A DNA stretch of 28,327 nt. Source: CBDDRG01 sp051306415. GTDB lineage: Bacteria > Pseudomonadota > Gammaproteobacteria > Pseudomonadales > Porticoccaceae. Each line of letters begins with the position of its first letter. Within the stretch, counting starts at the first letter, position 1. Made by a program: the position numbers and the translations under genes. The DNA lies in assembly GCA_051306415.1 (NCBI GenBank), contig JBPPNE010000039.1:1-28327 (forward strand), written 5' to 3'. Below, in pieces: positions 9,313 through 16,779 of the stretch. The notes beneath the pieces were generated by a model. That model made no database searches. It worked only from the letters and a program-made list of their open reading frames with translations, and was not told the origin of the DNA.

Positions 9313-9416
9313 AATTGATATCTCCTGGTGAACTATTTGCCCGCTACGATAACGACCAACAAGGCCCCTCTCGCCGCGGGATCGGGTAAACAAGCGACTA
9401 CGAGACAACAACTATT

Positions 9417-9443
9417 CAGGCCAAACCGCTCAGGCCAAACCGC
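9417..9443. repeat. 13-14-bp tandem duplication
   Basis: CAGGCCAAACCGCT is followed directly by CAGGCCAAACCGC. It lies about 105 bp upstream of the lipoprotein start, in its probable promoter region. Confidence 0.9.
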
Positions 9444-9620
9444 AACGCCCGCCGATCATCACTGAATAGGTTTGCTGACTACACGGCCGGCGACAAGGAT
9501 AGCGCCTCCGACAACACCGGGCTAGTGCCAACGGCAATGTTCTCATGCTGCGCCAACATGCCGGCACGGATACCCAACCGCCCAGGGCGAGCAACATTGC
9601 TGCGGCTACTTCACCCAGGG

Positions 9621-9647
9621 TGCATTGCCACGGTGCGGGGCAATGCA
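9621..9647. other. Inverted repeat, 9-bp arms, 9-nt loop
   Basis: TGCATTGCC and GGCAATGCA are perfect complements separated by nine bases. There is no T-run on either side, so an intrinsic terminator is not supported. It could be a regulatory site or a small-RNA structure. Confidence 0.6.
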
Positions 9648-9852
9648 CGGCATTGGTTCCGATGAATGAAGCTTACGCAGAACCTTCACCGTCATCAGTC
9701 TGCTAACGTACATAAGTCGCCGGGTGAGTTGTGTACCCTTTGCGGCAACGGGGGACGAGGCTGTTGTCGTTCGCATCCGGGCTAGTCCGCTCCCCATCGC
9801 TCGCCGTCCGGGATCAACACGGGAGTCGGCCGGCACTGGCCAGTTGTGGTCA

Positions 9853-9896
9853 CACAATTTATCTTAACCCACTGCACAATTTATCTTAACCCACTG
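9853..9896. repeat. 22-bp perfect tandem duplication upstream of the antiporter
   Basis: A 22-bp unit, CACAATTTATCTTAACCCAC plus TG, occurs twice with no gap. It ends 25 bases before the antiporter ATG and so lies in its leader or promoter region. The unit is AT-rich compared with its surroundings. Confidence 0.95.
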
Positions 9897-9921
9897 ATTG
9901 AACCGCCCGAGGCGACATTCC

Positions 9922-11238
9922 ATGGCCTTTGCGATCTGGGCGCTCATCATCGGCGCCCTGCTAACAACGATGGCGCTGTCAGGGACGTTGCTAAAGCGAC
10001 TCCCCCTGAGCACCGCCATGCTTTATCTGGCCGCCGGTTACGGGCTCGGTCCCGCCGGATGGGCTCTGATGGCGCCGGACCCGCTGATCTACTCGGTCAT
10101 TCTGGAACGCGTGGCGGAAGTGGCAGTGCTCATCTCGCTGTTCTCCGTCGGTCTCAAACTCGGCCGCCCCCTGTCGGACACAGGCTGGCGTCTGCCGGCA
10201 CGGCTGGCCATCGTTTCGATGACGATTACGGTGGCTTTGATCGCAGGGATCGCGGTGCTGGGTCTCGACCTTTCGCTGGGCGCGGCTATCCTGCTCGGAG
10301 CAATTATCGCGCCCACCGATCCGGTTCTTGCCTCCGATGTCCAGGTCGTCGAAGCCAATGATCGGGATCGCCTGCGCTTTAGCCTCACCGCCGAGGGTGG
10401 CTTGAACGATGGCGCCGCCTTTCCATTTGTGATGCTCGGGTTGGGCTTGCTCGGCCTGCACGATCTGGGCACGGCGGGCTGGCGCTGGCTCGCGGTTGAT
10501 GTCCTCTGGGCGATCACTGGTGGCTTGCTGATTGGAGGCGCGCTGGGAACGCTGATCGGACAACTGGTGGTCTATCTGCGCAGCCGTCACCAGGAATCCG
10601 TCGGACTCGACGAATTTCTCGCGCTGGGCCTCATCGCGCTGACCTACGGACTTGCGGTTCTTAGTCATACTTCCGGCTTTTTGGCGGTTTTTGCCGCCGG
10701 CCTCGCTCTACAGCGGGTGAAGGAGCGGCCGCGGGCAGTGTCCATTTCAGCCGCTCGGGAAACCAGTCCGCCGAGCAAGCCGGCCACCGCGGCGCTGGCC
10801 ACCCATGCGAAATATGCCAGCGCCTACATGCGGCAAGAAGTGGAGGGCTTCAACGCCCAACTGGAGCGGATCGCCGAGGTGGCGATCGTCCTGGTAATCG
10901 GCGCGATGCTCGCGTACAGCTACCTCTCCGCCAGCGCGGGCTGGTTTGTGCTGCTCTTGCTCCTGGTCGTGCGCCCGGTATCGGTATGGCTTGGGTTGCT
11001 CGGCGCACCGGTATCGCGCGACCAGCGCATGCTGATCTCCTGGTTCGGTATCCGCGGCATCGGATCCATCTACTACTTGATGTACGCGATCAACCATGGC
11101 CTGCCGCGCTCCCTGGCGGAGGAAATCATCGCCCTCACGCTCACCACGGTAGCCGTCTCCATCGTGCTTCACGGAATCTCCGTGACCCCGCTGATGAATC
11201 TCTACGCGCGGCGGAAAGCCAGGCGCGGCAGGCGCTGA
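9922..11238 (+). CDS. CPA1-family cation:proton antiporter (NhaP-like)
   Basis: A 438-residue, strongly hydrophobic protein with about a dozen membrane segments. It shows CPA1 hallmarks: LPLSTAMLYLAAGYGLGP near the N-terminus, the ion-site segment APTDPVLASDVQV in the middle, TAEGGLNDGAAFP (the ND pair that marks electroneutral CPA1 exchangers) and FGIRGIGSIYYLMYA. A charged cytoplasmic loop lies around 270-305. It probably exchanges Na+ (or K+/Li+) for H+ at the inner membrane for pH and salt homeostasis. The ATG at 9922 has GAGG nine bases upstream; an in-frame TTG eight codons earlier is less likely. A 22-bp tandem duplication sits immediately upstream. The substrate ion cannot be read from the sequence. 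Confidence 0.92.
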   Translation: MAFAIWALIIGALLTTMALSGTLLKRLPLSTAMLYLAAGYGLGPAGWALMAPDPLIYSVILERVAEVAVLISLFSVGLKLGRPLSDTGWRLPARLAIVSMTITVALIAGIAVLGLDLSLGAAILLGAIIAPTDPVLASDVQVVEANDRDRLRFSLTAEGGLNDGAAFPFVMLGLGLLGLHDLGTAGWRWLAVDVLWAITGGLLIGGALGTLIGQLVVYLRSRHQESVGLDEFLALGLIALTYGLAVLSHTSGFLAVFAAGLALQRVKERPRAVSISAARETSPPSKPATAALATHAKYASAYMRQEVEGFNAQLERIAEVAIVLVIGAMLAYSYLSASAGWFVLLLLLVVRPVSVWLGLLGAPVSRDQRMLISWFGIRGIGSIYYLMYAINHGLPRSLAEEIIALTLTTVAVSIVLHGISVTPLMNLYARRKARRGRR

Positions 11239-11376
11239 TGGATGCGCGAGTGCCGTGTCTGCGGGGGGGATTTCCCTGTGCGCCGGCGCCGACTGTGACG
11301 ATCCACGCAAGGCGGGCCAATTGGCCGCGGATACGCCACGCTGATTTATTGGCGCGCTGGGCTCGTAAACTCTATG

Positions 11377-11394
11377 ATGTACGGTGTAATACAT
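11377..11394. promoter_or_regulatory. Candidate operator ATGTA-N8-TACAT upstream of regulator 1
   Basis: A dyad of 5-bp arms around eight bases lies in the 261-bp gap between the antiporter and the first Crp/Fnr gene, 105 bp before its start. The size suits a dimeric Crp/Fnr-type regulator, but it is not the consensus CRP or FNR site. The core TACGGTGTAA recurs at about 18719-18728 upstream of the SOD gene. This is a weak candidate only. Confidence 0.3.
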
Positions 11395-11499
11395 AACAGG
11401 AAAGACGCCGGCGCCCCGCGGTTGCGACTATTTCCTTATTTAGCCGCCATTCCGCCACGTCGGCGAGTCTTTTGATCGTCGCTGCCATTCGGAGATATG

Positions 11500-12228
11500 A
11501 TGCCCTCCCCCCACGATCCCCGCCAAAACCATCTTCTAGTCGCGCTGCCCACGGACGAATACGCGCGCCTGTTGCCGCATCTGGAACTGGTCCCGATGCC
11601 GCTCGGTCAGGTGCTTTACGAGTCCGGCACGTCGATGCGCCACGTCTTTTTCCCCACCACCGCCATCGTGTCCCTGCTCTACGTCATGGAGGATGGCGCA
11701 TCGGCCGAAATCGCCGTGGTCGGCAACGACGGCATCGTCGGTATCTCCCTGTTCATGGGCGGCGAAACCACGCCCAGCCGAGCCGTCGTGCAAAGCGCCG
11801 GCGATGCCTACCGGCTCGGGGGACAACTGCTAAAGGATGAATTCCATCGCGCCGGCCCGATCCAGCATTTGTTGCTGCGCTACACCCAGGCACTGATTAC
11901 GCAAATGGCCCAGACCGCGGTGTGCAACCGCCATCATTCGCTGGATCAGCAGTTCTGTCGGTGGCTGCTACTGAGCCTCGACCGCTTGCCCGCGAACGAC
12001 CTGATCATGACGCAGGAGCTGATCGCCAACATGCTGGGGGTGCGCCGCGAAGGCGTCACTCAGGCCGCCAACAACGTCCAGAAGGCCGGCCTGATCACGT
12101 ACCGTCGCGGCCACATCACCGTGCTTGATCGGGTCGGGCTGGAGGCGCGAACCTGCGAATGCTACGCGGTGGTCAAGAAGGAATTTGATCGCCTGCTCCC
12201 GGAGGTAATCTTTCGGACGAAGGAGTAG
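11500..12228 (+). CDS. Crp/Fnr-family transcriptional regulator (paralog 1)
   Basis: 242 residues: an N-terminal cyclic-nucleotide-type beta-roll (about 15-125), a dimer helix and a C-terminal winged helix (IMTQELIANMLGVRREGVTQAAN). The second of two adjacent ATGs was chosen because GGAG is 5 bases upstream of it but only 2 from the first, and the paralog at 12471-13211 starts in the same way. The nucleotide pocket region reads FMGGETTPSRAVVQ: the Arg-Ala of CRP is kept but the surroundings differ, so cAMP binding is uncertain. Four cysteines, C142, C153, C219 and C221 (TCECY), are shared by all three regulators here. About 70% identical by eye to paralog 2, which faces it tail to tail across a MITE. 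Confidence 0.9.
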   Translation: MPSPHDPRQNHLLVALPTDEYARLLPHLELVPMPLGQVLYESGTSMRHVFFPTTAIVSLLYVMEDGASAEIAVVGNDGIVGISLFMGGETTPSRAVVQSAGDAYRLGGQLLKDEFHRAGPIQHLLLRYTQALITQMAQTAVCNRHHSLDQQFCRWLLLSLDRLPANDLIMTQELIANMLGVRREGVTQAANNVQKAGLITYRRGHITVLDRVGLEARTCECYAVVKKEFDRLLPEVIFRTKE

Positions 12229-12244
12229 CCATCGCTCCATAGCT

Positions 12245-12362
12245 CTAGGGAAACGCTGAACAAATGGATTCCATTCATGGTTCGACAAGCTCACCACGAA
12301 CGGAATCAATAGGTTACCGTTCGTCCTGAGCCTGCCGAAGGACTTATTCAGCGTTTCCCTAG
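12245..12362 (+). mobile_element. 110-bp IS5-type MITE, copy 1, with CTAG target duplication
   Basis: The element spans 12249-12358. Its ends are inverted copies of GGAAACGCTGAA(C/T)AA, and 4-bp CTAG flanks both sides. Inside is a second inverted pair: TTCGACAAGCTCACCACGAA (12281-12300) with its near-complement at 12320-12339. It matches the reverse complement of copy 2 (24468-24577) at 109 of 110 positions. It carries no gene. YTAR-type 4-bp duplications and GGAA-starting ends are features of the IS5 group, so it is probably moved in trans by such a transposase. It sits between two convergent regulator genes and may help end both transcripts. Confidence 0.85.
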
Positions 12363-12470
12363 TTCCATAGTTCTCGCCTCATGCCCCTGGTCGGGCCTGC
12401 GACGCGATCGCCACCCAATCGCACGGGTGTGAAATACAGAACCGGCTGATCGGTGGGCTGGCGGCGACTA

Positions 12471-13211
12471 TCAGGCGACGGTAGCCATACCCTCGCGGTA
12501 CCGCACATCGGACAGCAAGCGGCTTAATTCCTTCTTGACCACCGCGTAGCACTCGCAGGTTCGCGCCTCCAATCCCGTTCGATCAAGCACTGCAATATGG
12601 CCACGGCGGTAACTGACAAACCCGGCGCGCTGCAATTTCCCCGCCGTCTCCGTAATGCCTCCCCTGCGCACTCCGAGCATGTTGGCGATCAGCTCCTGGG
12701 TCATGATCAACTCCCCCGAGGACACTCGATCGAGCGTCAACAATAACCACCGGCACAACTGCTGCTCTATTGAATGGTGCCGATTGCAGGCCGCGGTCTG
12801 GGCCATTTGCGTAATCAACGCCTGGGTGTAGCGCAGCAGCAAATACTGCGTCGGGCCGGCGCGAGTGAATTCATCCTTTAGCAGTTGTCCCCTGAGCCGG
12901 TAGGCATGGCCGGCGGTCTGCACCACGGCGGAGCCCGGCATGGTATCACCGCCCATGAACAGCGAAACACCCAGCATGCCTTCGTTGCCGACCCCCGCGG
13001 CTTCGGCCGATGCGCCATTCTCCATGACATAGTGCAGCGACACGATGGCGGTGGTAGGGAAATAGGCATGCTGCAACGGTCGGCCGGGTTCGTAGAGCAT
13101 TTCACCGAGCGGCATCGGGACCAGCTCCAGGTGCGCGGTCAATGCTTCGAATTCCGCCGCTGGCAGGGCGGCGAGAAGATGGTTTTGCCTTGGATTATGG
13201 GGTGATGACAT
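12471..13211 (-). CDS. Crp/Fnr-family transcriptional regulator (paralog 2)
   Basis: 246 residues with the same architecture as paralog 1 (identical stretches such as LIMTQELIANMLGVRR and GLEARTCECYAVVKKE). The pocket segment reads GGDTMPGSAVVQ, so even the Arg of the CRP phosphate-binding site is Ser; cAMP binding looks unlikely. All four cysteines of paralog 1 are kept. It starts 24 bases after the stop of the response-regulator gene on the same strand and is probably the last gene of a kinase/cyclase, response regulator, Crp operon. The ribosome site is weak; translation may depend on upstream ribosomes. The signal it senses is unknown. Confidence 0.9.
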   Translation of the reverse strand: MSSPHNPRQNHLLAALPAAEFEALTAHLELVPMPLGEMLYEPGRPLQHAYFPTTAIVSLHYVMENGASAEAAGVGNEGMLGVSLFMGGDTMPGSAVVQTAGHAYRLRGQLLKDEFTRAGPTQYLLLRYTQALITQMAQTAACNRHHSIEQQLCRWLLLTLDRVSSGELIMTQELIANMLGVRRGGITETAGKLQRAGFVSYRRGHIAVLDRTGLEARTCECYAVVKKELSRLLSDVRYREGMATVA

Positions 13212-13235
13212 CGCTGAGTATCGGGATCTTGCGTT

Positions 13236-14057
13236 CTATTTCTTAGCGGTGAGTTCGACACCGATTCCACGGTAACCGACAAACCGGCTGGACTGGTTGA
13301 ACATCGGCTCTCCACTCACCCGAAATTGTTGTTGTGAACCATCGGCATTGGTACGGCTGAAGACGAAATCCAGGAAGGGCTGACGGGCGGCAATGGTCGC
13401 CTGCAGCTCCGCCCGCTCGGCCTCATCCCAGCCTGCCACCGGAACACCGCCGGCATCTCCCGCCAGGGGCTCGACCCGGATTCCTAGCATCTCCAGAACC
13501 GGGCCGGACACCTTGGTGAAGGTCATGTTCTCGTCCTGCTCCCAGTACCAGTCGGAGGCCAGTTCGGTCAGGCTGCAATAGCGGGCTTCGCTCTCGCGCA
13601 GTTCGGCGGTCCGCTCCTGCACCGTCTGCTCCAGCACCTTGCTGTAATTTTCGAGTTGCTTGTACAGCAAGCGGACTTCCAGCAGGTTGTGAATGCGCGT
13701 CTTGACTTCGACCAGATCGAAGGGCTTGCTAATGAAATCCTTTGCGCCGGCTTGCAATGCGCGCAGCTTGTGGCCGGGCTGCGCGGTGATCACCAGCACT
13801 GGCAGGTAGCTGTCCGCGGCGTTCGTCTTGAGGCCTTCCATCACCTGGAAGCCATCCATGCCGGGCATCTGCAAGTCGAGCAGAATCAGGTCGTAGTGGT
13901 GCTGGCGATGCAGCGCACAAACCTCGCGCGGGTTCTCGGTCGAGGCAACACAGACATAGCCCGCTTCGGCAAGCATTTGCTCCAGTAGCCGCACATTGGC
14001 TTCCTGATCATCGACGATCAGAATACTGGCGTTAAGCAGTTCGGCGGTACTCACCAT
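13236..14057 (-). CDS. Response regulator: receiver plus coiled coil plus PAS domain
   Basis: 273 residues. The receiver domain (about 10-125) has the acidic pair DD in ILIVDDQ, phospho-acceptor Asp61 (LLDLQMPG) and Lys111 (ISKPF). A coiled coil follows (about 130-155: LENYSKVLEQTVQERTAELRESEAR), then a PAS domain (about 155-270: DWYWEQDENMTFTKVSG, GYRGIGVEL). No DNA-binding, GGDEF or kinase output is present, so it probably acts by protein contact or by feeding PAS sensing into a partner. The receiver and its DNA are nearly identical to the second receiver of the neighbouring kinase-cyclase, so both probably take the same phosphate donor. ATG followed by GTG; the ribosome site is weak. Confidence 0.9.
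   Translation of the reverse strand: MVSTAELLNASILIVDDQEANVRLLEQMLAEAGYVCVASTENPREVCALHRQHHYDLILLDLQMPGMDGFQVMEGLKTNAADSYLPVLVITAQPGHKLRALQAGAKDFISKPFDLVEVKTRIHNLLEVRLLYKQLENYSKVLEQTVQERTAELRESEARYCSLTELASDWYWEQDENMTFTKVSGPVLEMLGIRVEPLAGDAGGVPVAGWDEAERAELQATIAARQPFLDFVFSRTNADGSQQQFRVSGEPMFNQSSRFVGYRGIGVELTAKK
13650..14057 (-). repeat. Receiver-domain direct repeat, copy A
   Basis: About 400 bp covering the whole receiver of the response regulator. It is near-identical to 14662-15069 at a constant offset of 1012 bp, with only scattered differences, few of them silent. The coding identity is about eight changes in the first ~131 residues. It indicates recent duplication or ongoing gene conversion. 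Confidence 0.9.
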
Positions 14058-14089
14058 AAAATTCGCTTGCTTTCATTTGTATTGAAACT

Positions 14090-14106
14090 CTGTCCTCAGA
14101 GGACAG
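14090..14106 (-). other. 8-bp-arm palindrome between the cyclase and response regulator genes
   Basis: CTGTCCTC-A-GAGGACAG lies in the 55-bp gap after the kinase-cyclase stop. As RNA it gives a 7-bp stem with a 3-base loop, but no U-run follows. It could be an operator, an RNA-processing or stability hairpin, or a partial attenuator that lowers expression of the downstream response regulator and regulator 2. Confidence 0.55.
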
Positions 14107-14112
14107 GTCATG

Positions 14113-16779
14113 TCAACTACGCGCCCTCGCCAACAGGTCGGTGCGCGCTGCGATGCGATAGCTGTTCTTGCCGGTGCGCTTGGCCTCATGCAAGGCCATA
14201 TCCGCGCTCTTCAGCAGCGTCTCCACCTCCTCTCCATGGGTGGGATAAATACCGACCCCAATGCTGGTGGTGATGTCCACGTCACAATCCTGCATGCGGT
14301 AGGGTTGTGACACCGCCTGTATCACCTTGGATACCAGCGTGGCCACATCATCGACATGACTTATTTCCGACAACGCGATCACGAACTCGTCGCCACCCAA
14401 GCGCGCCACCGTGTCTTCTTCGCGCACCAAAGCCACTAAGCGAGTGGCGACCATGCCCAGTAGCTTGTCGCCCGCATCGTGTCCCAAGGTGTCGTTGATC
14501 AGCTTGAACCCGTCCAGGTCCAAATACATGACTGCCATGGTGCGCTTGTTCCTGCGCGCATGGGCAATGGCCAACGACAGTCTTTCCATCAAAAGCCGTC
14601 TATTCGGCAGCCCGGTCAGCGCGTCATGCAGCGCCAAGGATTCCATCGCACGGCTGTAATGTTCGAGTTTTTTGTACAGCAGTCGCACTTCCAGCAGGTT
14701 GTGGATGCGTGCCTTGACTTCGTTCAGGTCAAACGGTTTGCTGATGAAATCCTTTGCACCCGCTTGCAACGCGCGCAGCTTGTGGCCCGGCTGGGCGGTG
14801 ATCACCAGCACCGGCAGGTAGCTGTCCGCGGCGTTCGTCTTGAGGCCTTCCATCACCTGGAAGCCATTCATGCCGGGCATCTGCAAGTCGAGCAGAATCA
14901 GGTCGTAGTGGTGCTGGCGATGCAGCGCACAGACCTCGCGCGGGTTCTCGGTCGCGGCAACACAGACATAGCCCGCTTCGGCAAGCATTTGCTCCAGCAG
15001 CCGCACATTGGCTTCCTGATCATCGACGATCAGAATACTGGCACCAAGCAGTTCGGTGGCGCTGATCATCACGAGTCCCCCCGTCACAACCGTGCCATCC
15101 AATCTGGTTGCCGCCAATTCCAGCGCCTCATCCAGCGCCTCCATGAACTCGCTGACCTTGATCGGCTTGGTGAGATAGCGGAAAAATCCGGCTTCCAGGC
15201 CTTTGCTGATGTCATGTGGCACGGCATTGGCACTGAGGGCAAGCACCGGGATATGCGCGGTTAGCGGATCTTGATGCAGGATTTTCAGCGCCTGAATCCC
15301 GCTGATACCGGGCAGATTGATGTCCATCAGAATCACCTCCGGTTGATGGCTGCGCGCCAGCGCGATGCCTTCGGTGCCATCCTCCGCGCTCAGCAAGCGC
15401 AGATCGGGACGGCGCGCGACAAGTTGCTTTACCAGTTCCATGTTCGCCCGGTTGTCTTCCACATACAGCAGGGTGCGCAGCCCTACACCAGGGCTAACAT
15501 GCGCTTGAATCGGCGCCAGCGATTCGTCGACGTCGACGTCGAATTTAGGTTCAGCCGCCAAGTTCAGTTCGAACCAGAATACACTGCCCACCCCGACCGT
15601 GCTTTCCACACCGATTTCGCCCCCCATCAATTCGACCAGCCGCTTGCTCACCACCAGGCCGATACCGGTGCCCTCCTCGGCGCTGCCCTCTTGCCCGAGA
15701 CGATTGAATGGCTGGAAGAGTTGTGCGAGTTTTTCGGGCGCCAAGCCTTCACCGGTGTCCTGCACACAAATGCGTATGCGGTTTGCGGTGTTAACGCGAC
15801 ACGTCACCTCGACCGTTCCGCCCACGCGGTTATATTTGATCGCGTTGGAAAGCAGATTGAAGATAATCTGCTTCACCCGGGTGCGATCGGCATCAACAAA
15901 GTAATTGCTTTCGAACTGGAAAAAACCTATGCGGACGCCGCTTTTTTGCGCCTGCGGTTCGATCATGGCTTGGCATTCGAGCAGGGCGTCAACCAGCGAC
16001 ATGGGCTCCAGCGATAGCGACAGCTTGCCCGACTCGATCAGCGCGAGATCGAGAATTTGGTTAATCAGCGCCAGCAGATACCATCCGGCCTGAAGAATCT
16101 GGTCGATGCTGGCCTTTTGGGTCGGCGTTGGCAGCGGCGAACCCGACTCCATCAATTGGGCGAAGCCGAGGATCGCATTGAGCGGGGAGCGCAACTCATG
16201 GCTCATGCTGGACAAGAAATCCGATTTGGCGAGGTTGGCCTTTTCCACCACGGCCATGGCGTTGGTCAGCTCCGCTTCCACCTGCTTGCGCACGGAATTG
16301 TCGGCGCCGATCAGCAGATAGCCGATAATCTCCTCATAATCGTCGCGCAGCGCCGTGATCGACACGATCGCTGGAAAGCGGCTGCCATCCTTGCAGATGT
16401 AGGTCAAATCATAGCTGTCCTCGATCCCGCGCGAAGCCTTGTAGGCCAGCGCCTCGAAGCCCGGCGTAATCGGGGTGGCCAGTTCCTTGCTCAACGCCTG
16501 CGCGCGCGCCATGACCTCCTGCGGGTCATGAATGTCGCTGGGGTTGATCTTGTTGACGACTTCGACGGCCAGATAGCCCAGCATGCGCTCGGCGCCGATA
16601 TTGAATAATTGAATGATGCCCTTCTCGTCGGTGGCGATAATCGAGAAATTGGCGCTATTGAGAATCGCGTTCTGCAAGGCCCCAGTTTTGAGCAATGCCC
16701 GCTGGCGCCGCACTTCGGTGCTGCCGTTCTCCTTGCCAACATCGTCGGCGAGGGTGACGCCGTTTTCTGTCTCGGACAT
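14113..16779 (-). CDS. Hybrid histidine kinase fused to receiver-GGDEF diguanylate cyclase
   Basis: 888 residues. Order: PAS (about 38-160), coiled coil, HisKA with phospho-His194 (SHELRSPLNAI), HATPase (N box NLLSNAIKYN about 308-317, G boxes DTGEGLAP and GTGIGL), receiver 1 (Asp486 in LMDINLPG), receiver 2 (Asp631 in LLDLQMPG), then GGDEF (GGDEF at 795-799) with a product-inhibition I-site, REED at 786-789. No membrane segment is seen, so it is probably a cytosolic sensor making c-di-GMP. The ATG at 16779 was chosen because GGGA lies upstream and the 37 earlier in-frame residues are not domain-like. An internal SD plus GTG/ATG at 15067-15082 could start a free 318-aa receiver-GGDEF protein. 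First gene of the operon that leads into the response regulator and Crp paralog 2. Confidence 0.9.
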   Translation of the reverse strand: MSETENGVTLADDVGKENGSTEVRRQRALLKTGALQNAILNSANFSIIATDEKGIIQLFNIGAERMLGYLAVEVVNKINPSDIHDPQEVMARAQALSKELATPITPGFEALAYKASRGIEDSYDLTYICKDGSRFPAIVSITALRDDYEEIIGYLLIGADNSVRKQVEAELTNAMAVVEKANLAKSDFLSSMSHELRSPLNAILGFAQLMESGSPLPTPTQKASIDQILQAGWYLLALINQILDLALIESGKLSLSLEPMSLVDALLECQAMIEPQAQKSGVRIGFFQFESNYFVDADRTRVKQIIFNLLSNAIKYNRVGGTVEVTCRVNTANRIRICVQDTGEGLAPEKLAQLFQPFNRLGQEGSAEEGTGIGLVVSKRLVELMGGEIGVESTVGVGSVFWFELNLAAEPKFDVDVDESLAPIQAHVSPGVGLRTLLYVEDNRANMELVKQLVARRPDLRLLSAEDGTEGIALARSHQPEVILMDINLPGISGIQALKILHQDPLTAHIPVLALSANAVPHDISKGLEAGFFRYLTKPIKVSEFMEALDEALELAATRLDGTVVTGGLVMISATELLGASILIVDDQEANVRLLEQMLAEAGYVCVAATENPREVCALHRQHHYDLILLDLQMPGMNGFQVMEGLKTNAADSYLPVLVITAQPGHKLRALQAGAKDFISKPFDLNEVKARIHNLLEVRLLYKKLEHYSRAMESLALHDALTGLPNRRLLMERLSLAIAHARRNKRTMAVMYLDLDGFKLINDTLGHDAGDKLLGMVATRLVALVREEDTVARLGGDEFVIALSEISHVDDVATLVSKVIQAVSQPYRMQDCDVDITTSIGVGIYPTHGEEVETLLKSADMALHEAKRTGKNSYRIAARTDLLARARS
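14662..15069 (-). repeat. Receiver-domain direct repeat, copy B
   Basis: Partner of 13650-14057. It encodes receiver 2 of the kinase-cyclase, from the internal Met (MISATELLGASIL) to the start of the helix before GGDEF. It has the same orientation as copy A. Confidence 0.9.
15067..15082 (-). promoter_or_regulatory. Internal ribosome site and start, with a 6-G run, at the kinase/receiver-GGDEF junction
   Basis: On the minus strand six Gs and an A (15082-15076) stand 6 bases before ATG 15069, which is preceded directly by GTG. The downstream product would begin MISATELL, matching the independent start MVSTAELL of the neighbouring response regulator. If the run had five Gs, the upstream kinase frame would reach TGA at 15071-15069, overlapping this ATG as TGATG. 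Confidence 0.6.

Larger units (their letters stand above)
9313..9921. other. 609-bp gene-poor region between lipoprotein and antiporter genes
   Basis: Short frames exist on both strands, but none has a ribosome site or a recognisable product. The region holds two perfect tandem duplications (9417-9443, 9853-9896) and a 9-bp-stem inverted repeat (9621-9647). It must contain the divergent promoters of the lipoprotein (minus) and the antiporter (plus); none could be assigned with confidence. Confidence 0.6.

Noticed and set aside
9606..9857. 83-codon minus-strand frame in the gene-poor region
   Set aside because: No recognisable family, no ribosome site, and a composition typical of non-coding GC-rich DNA.
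9057..9896. Repeats considered as a CRISPR array
   Set aside because: Units are different sequences, adjacent without spacers and only two copies each.
11500..13211. Calling these regulators Crp or Fnr by name
   Set aside because: The cAMP pocket residues are altered and the N-terminal FNR cysteine cluster is absent; only the family can be supported.
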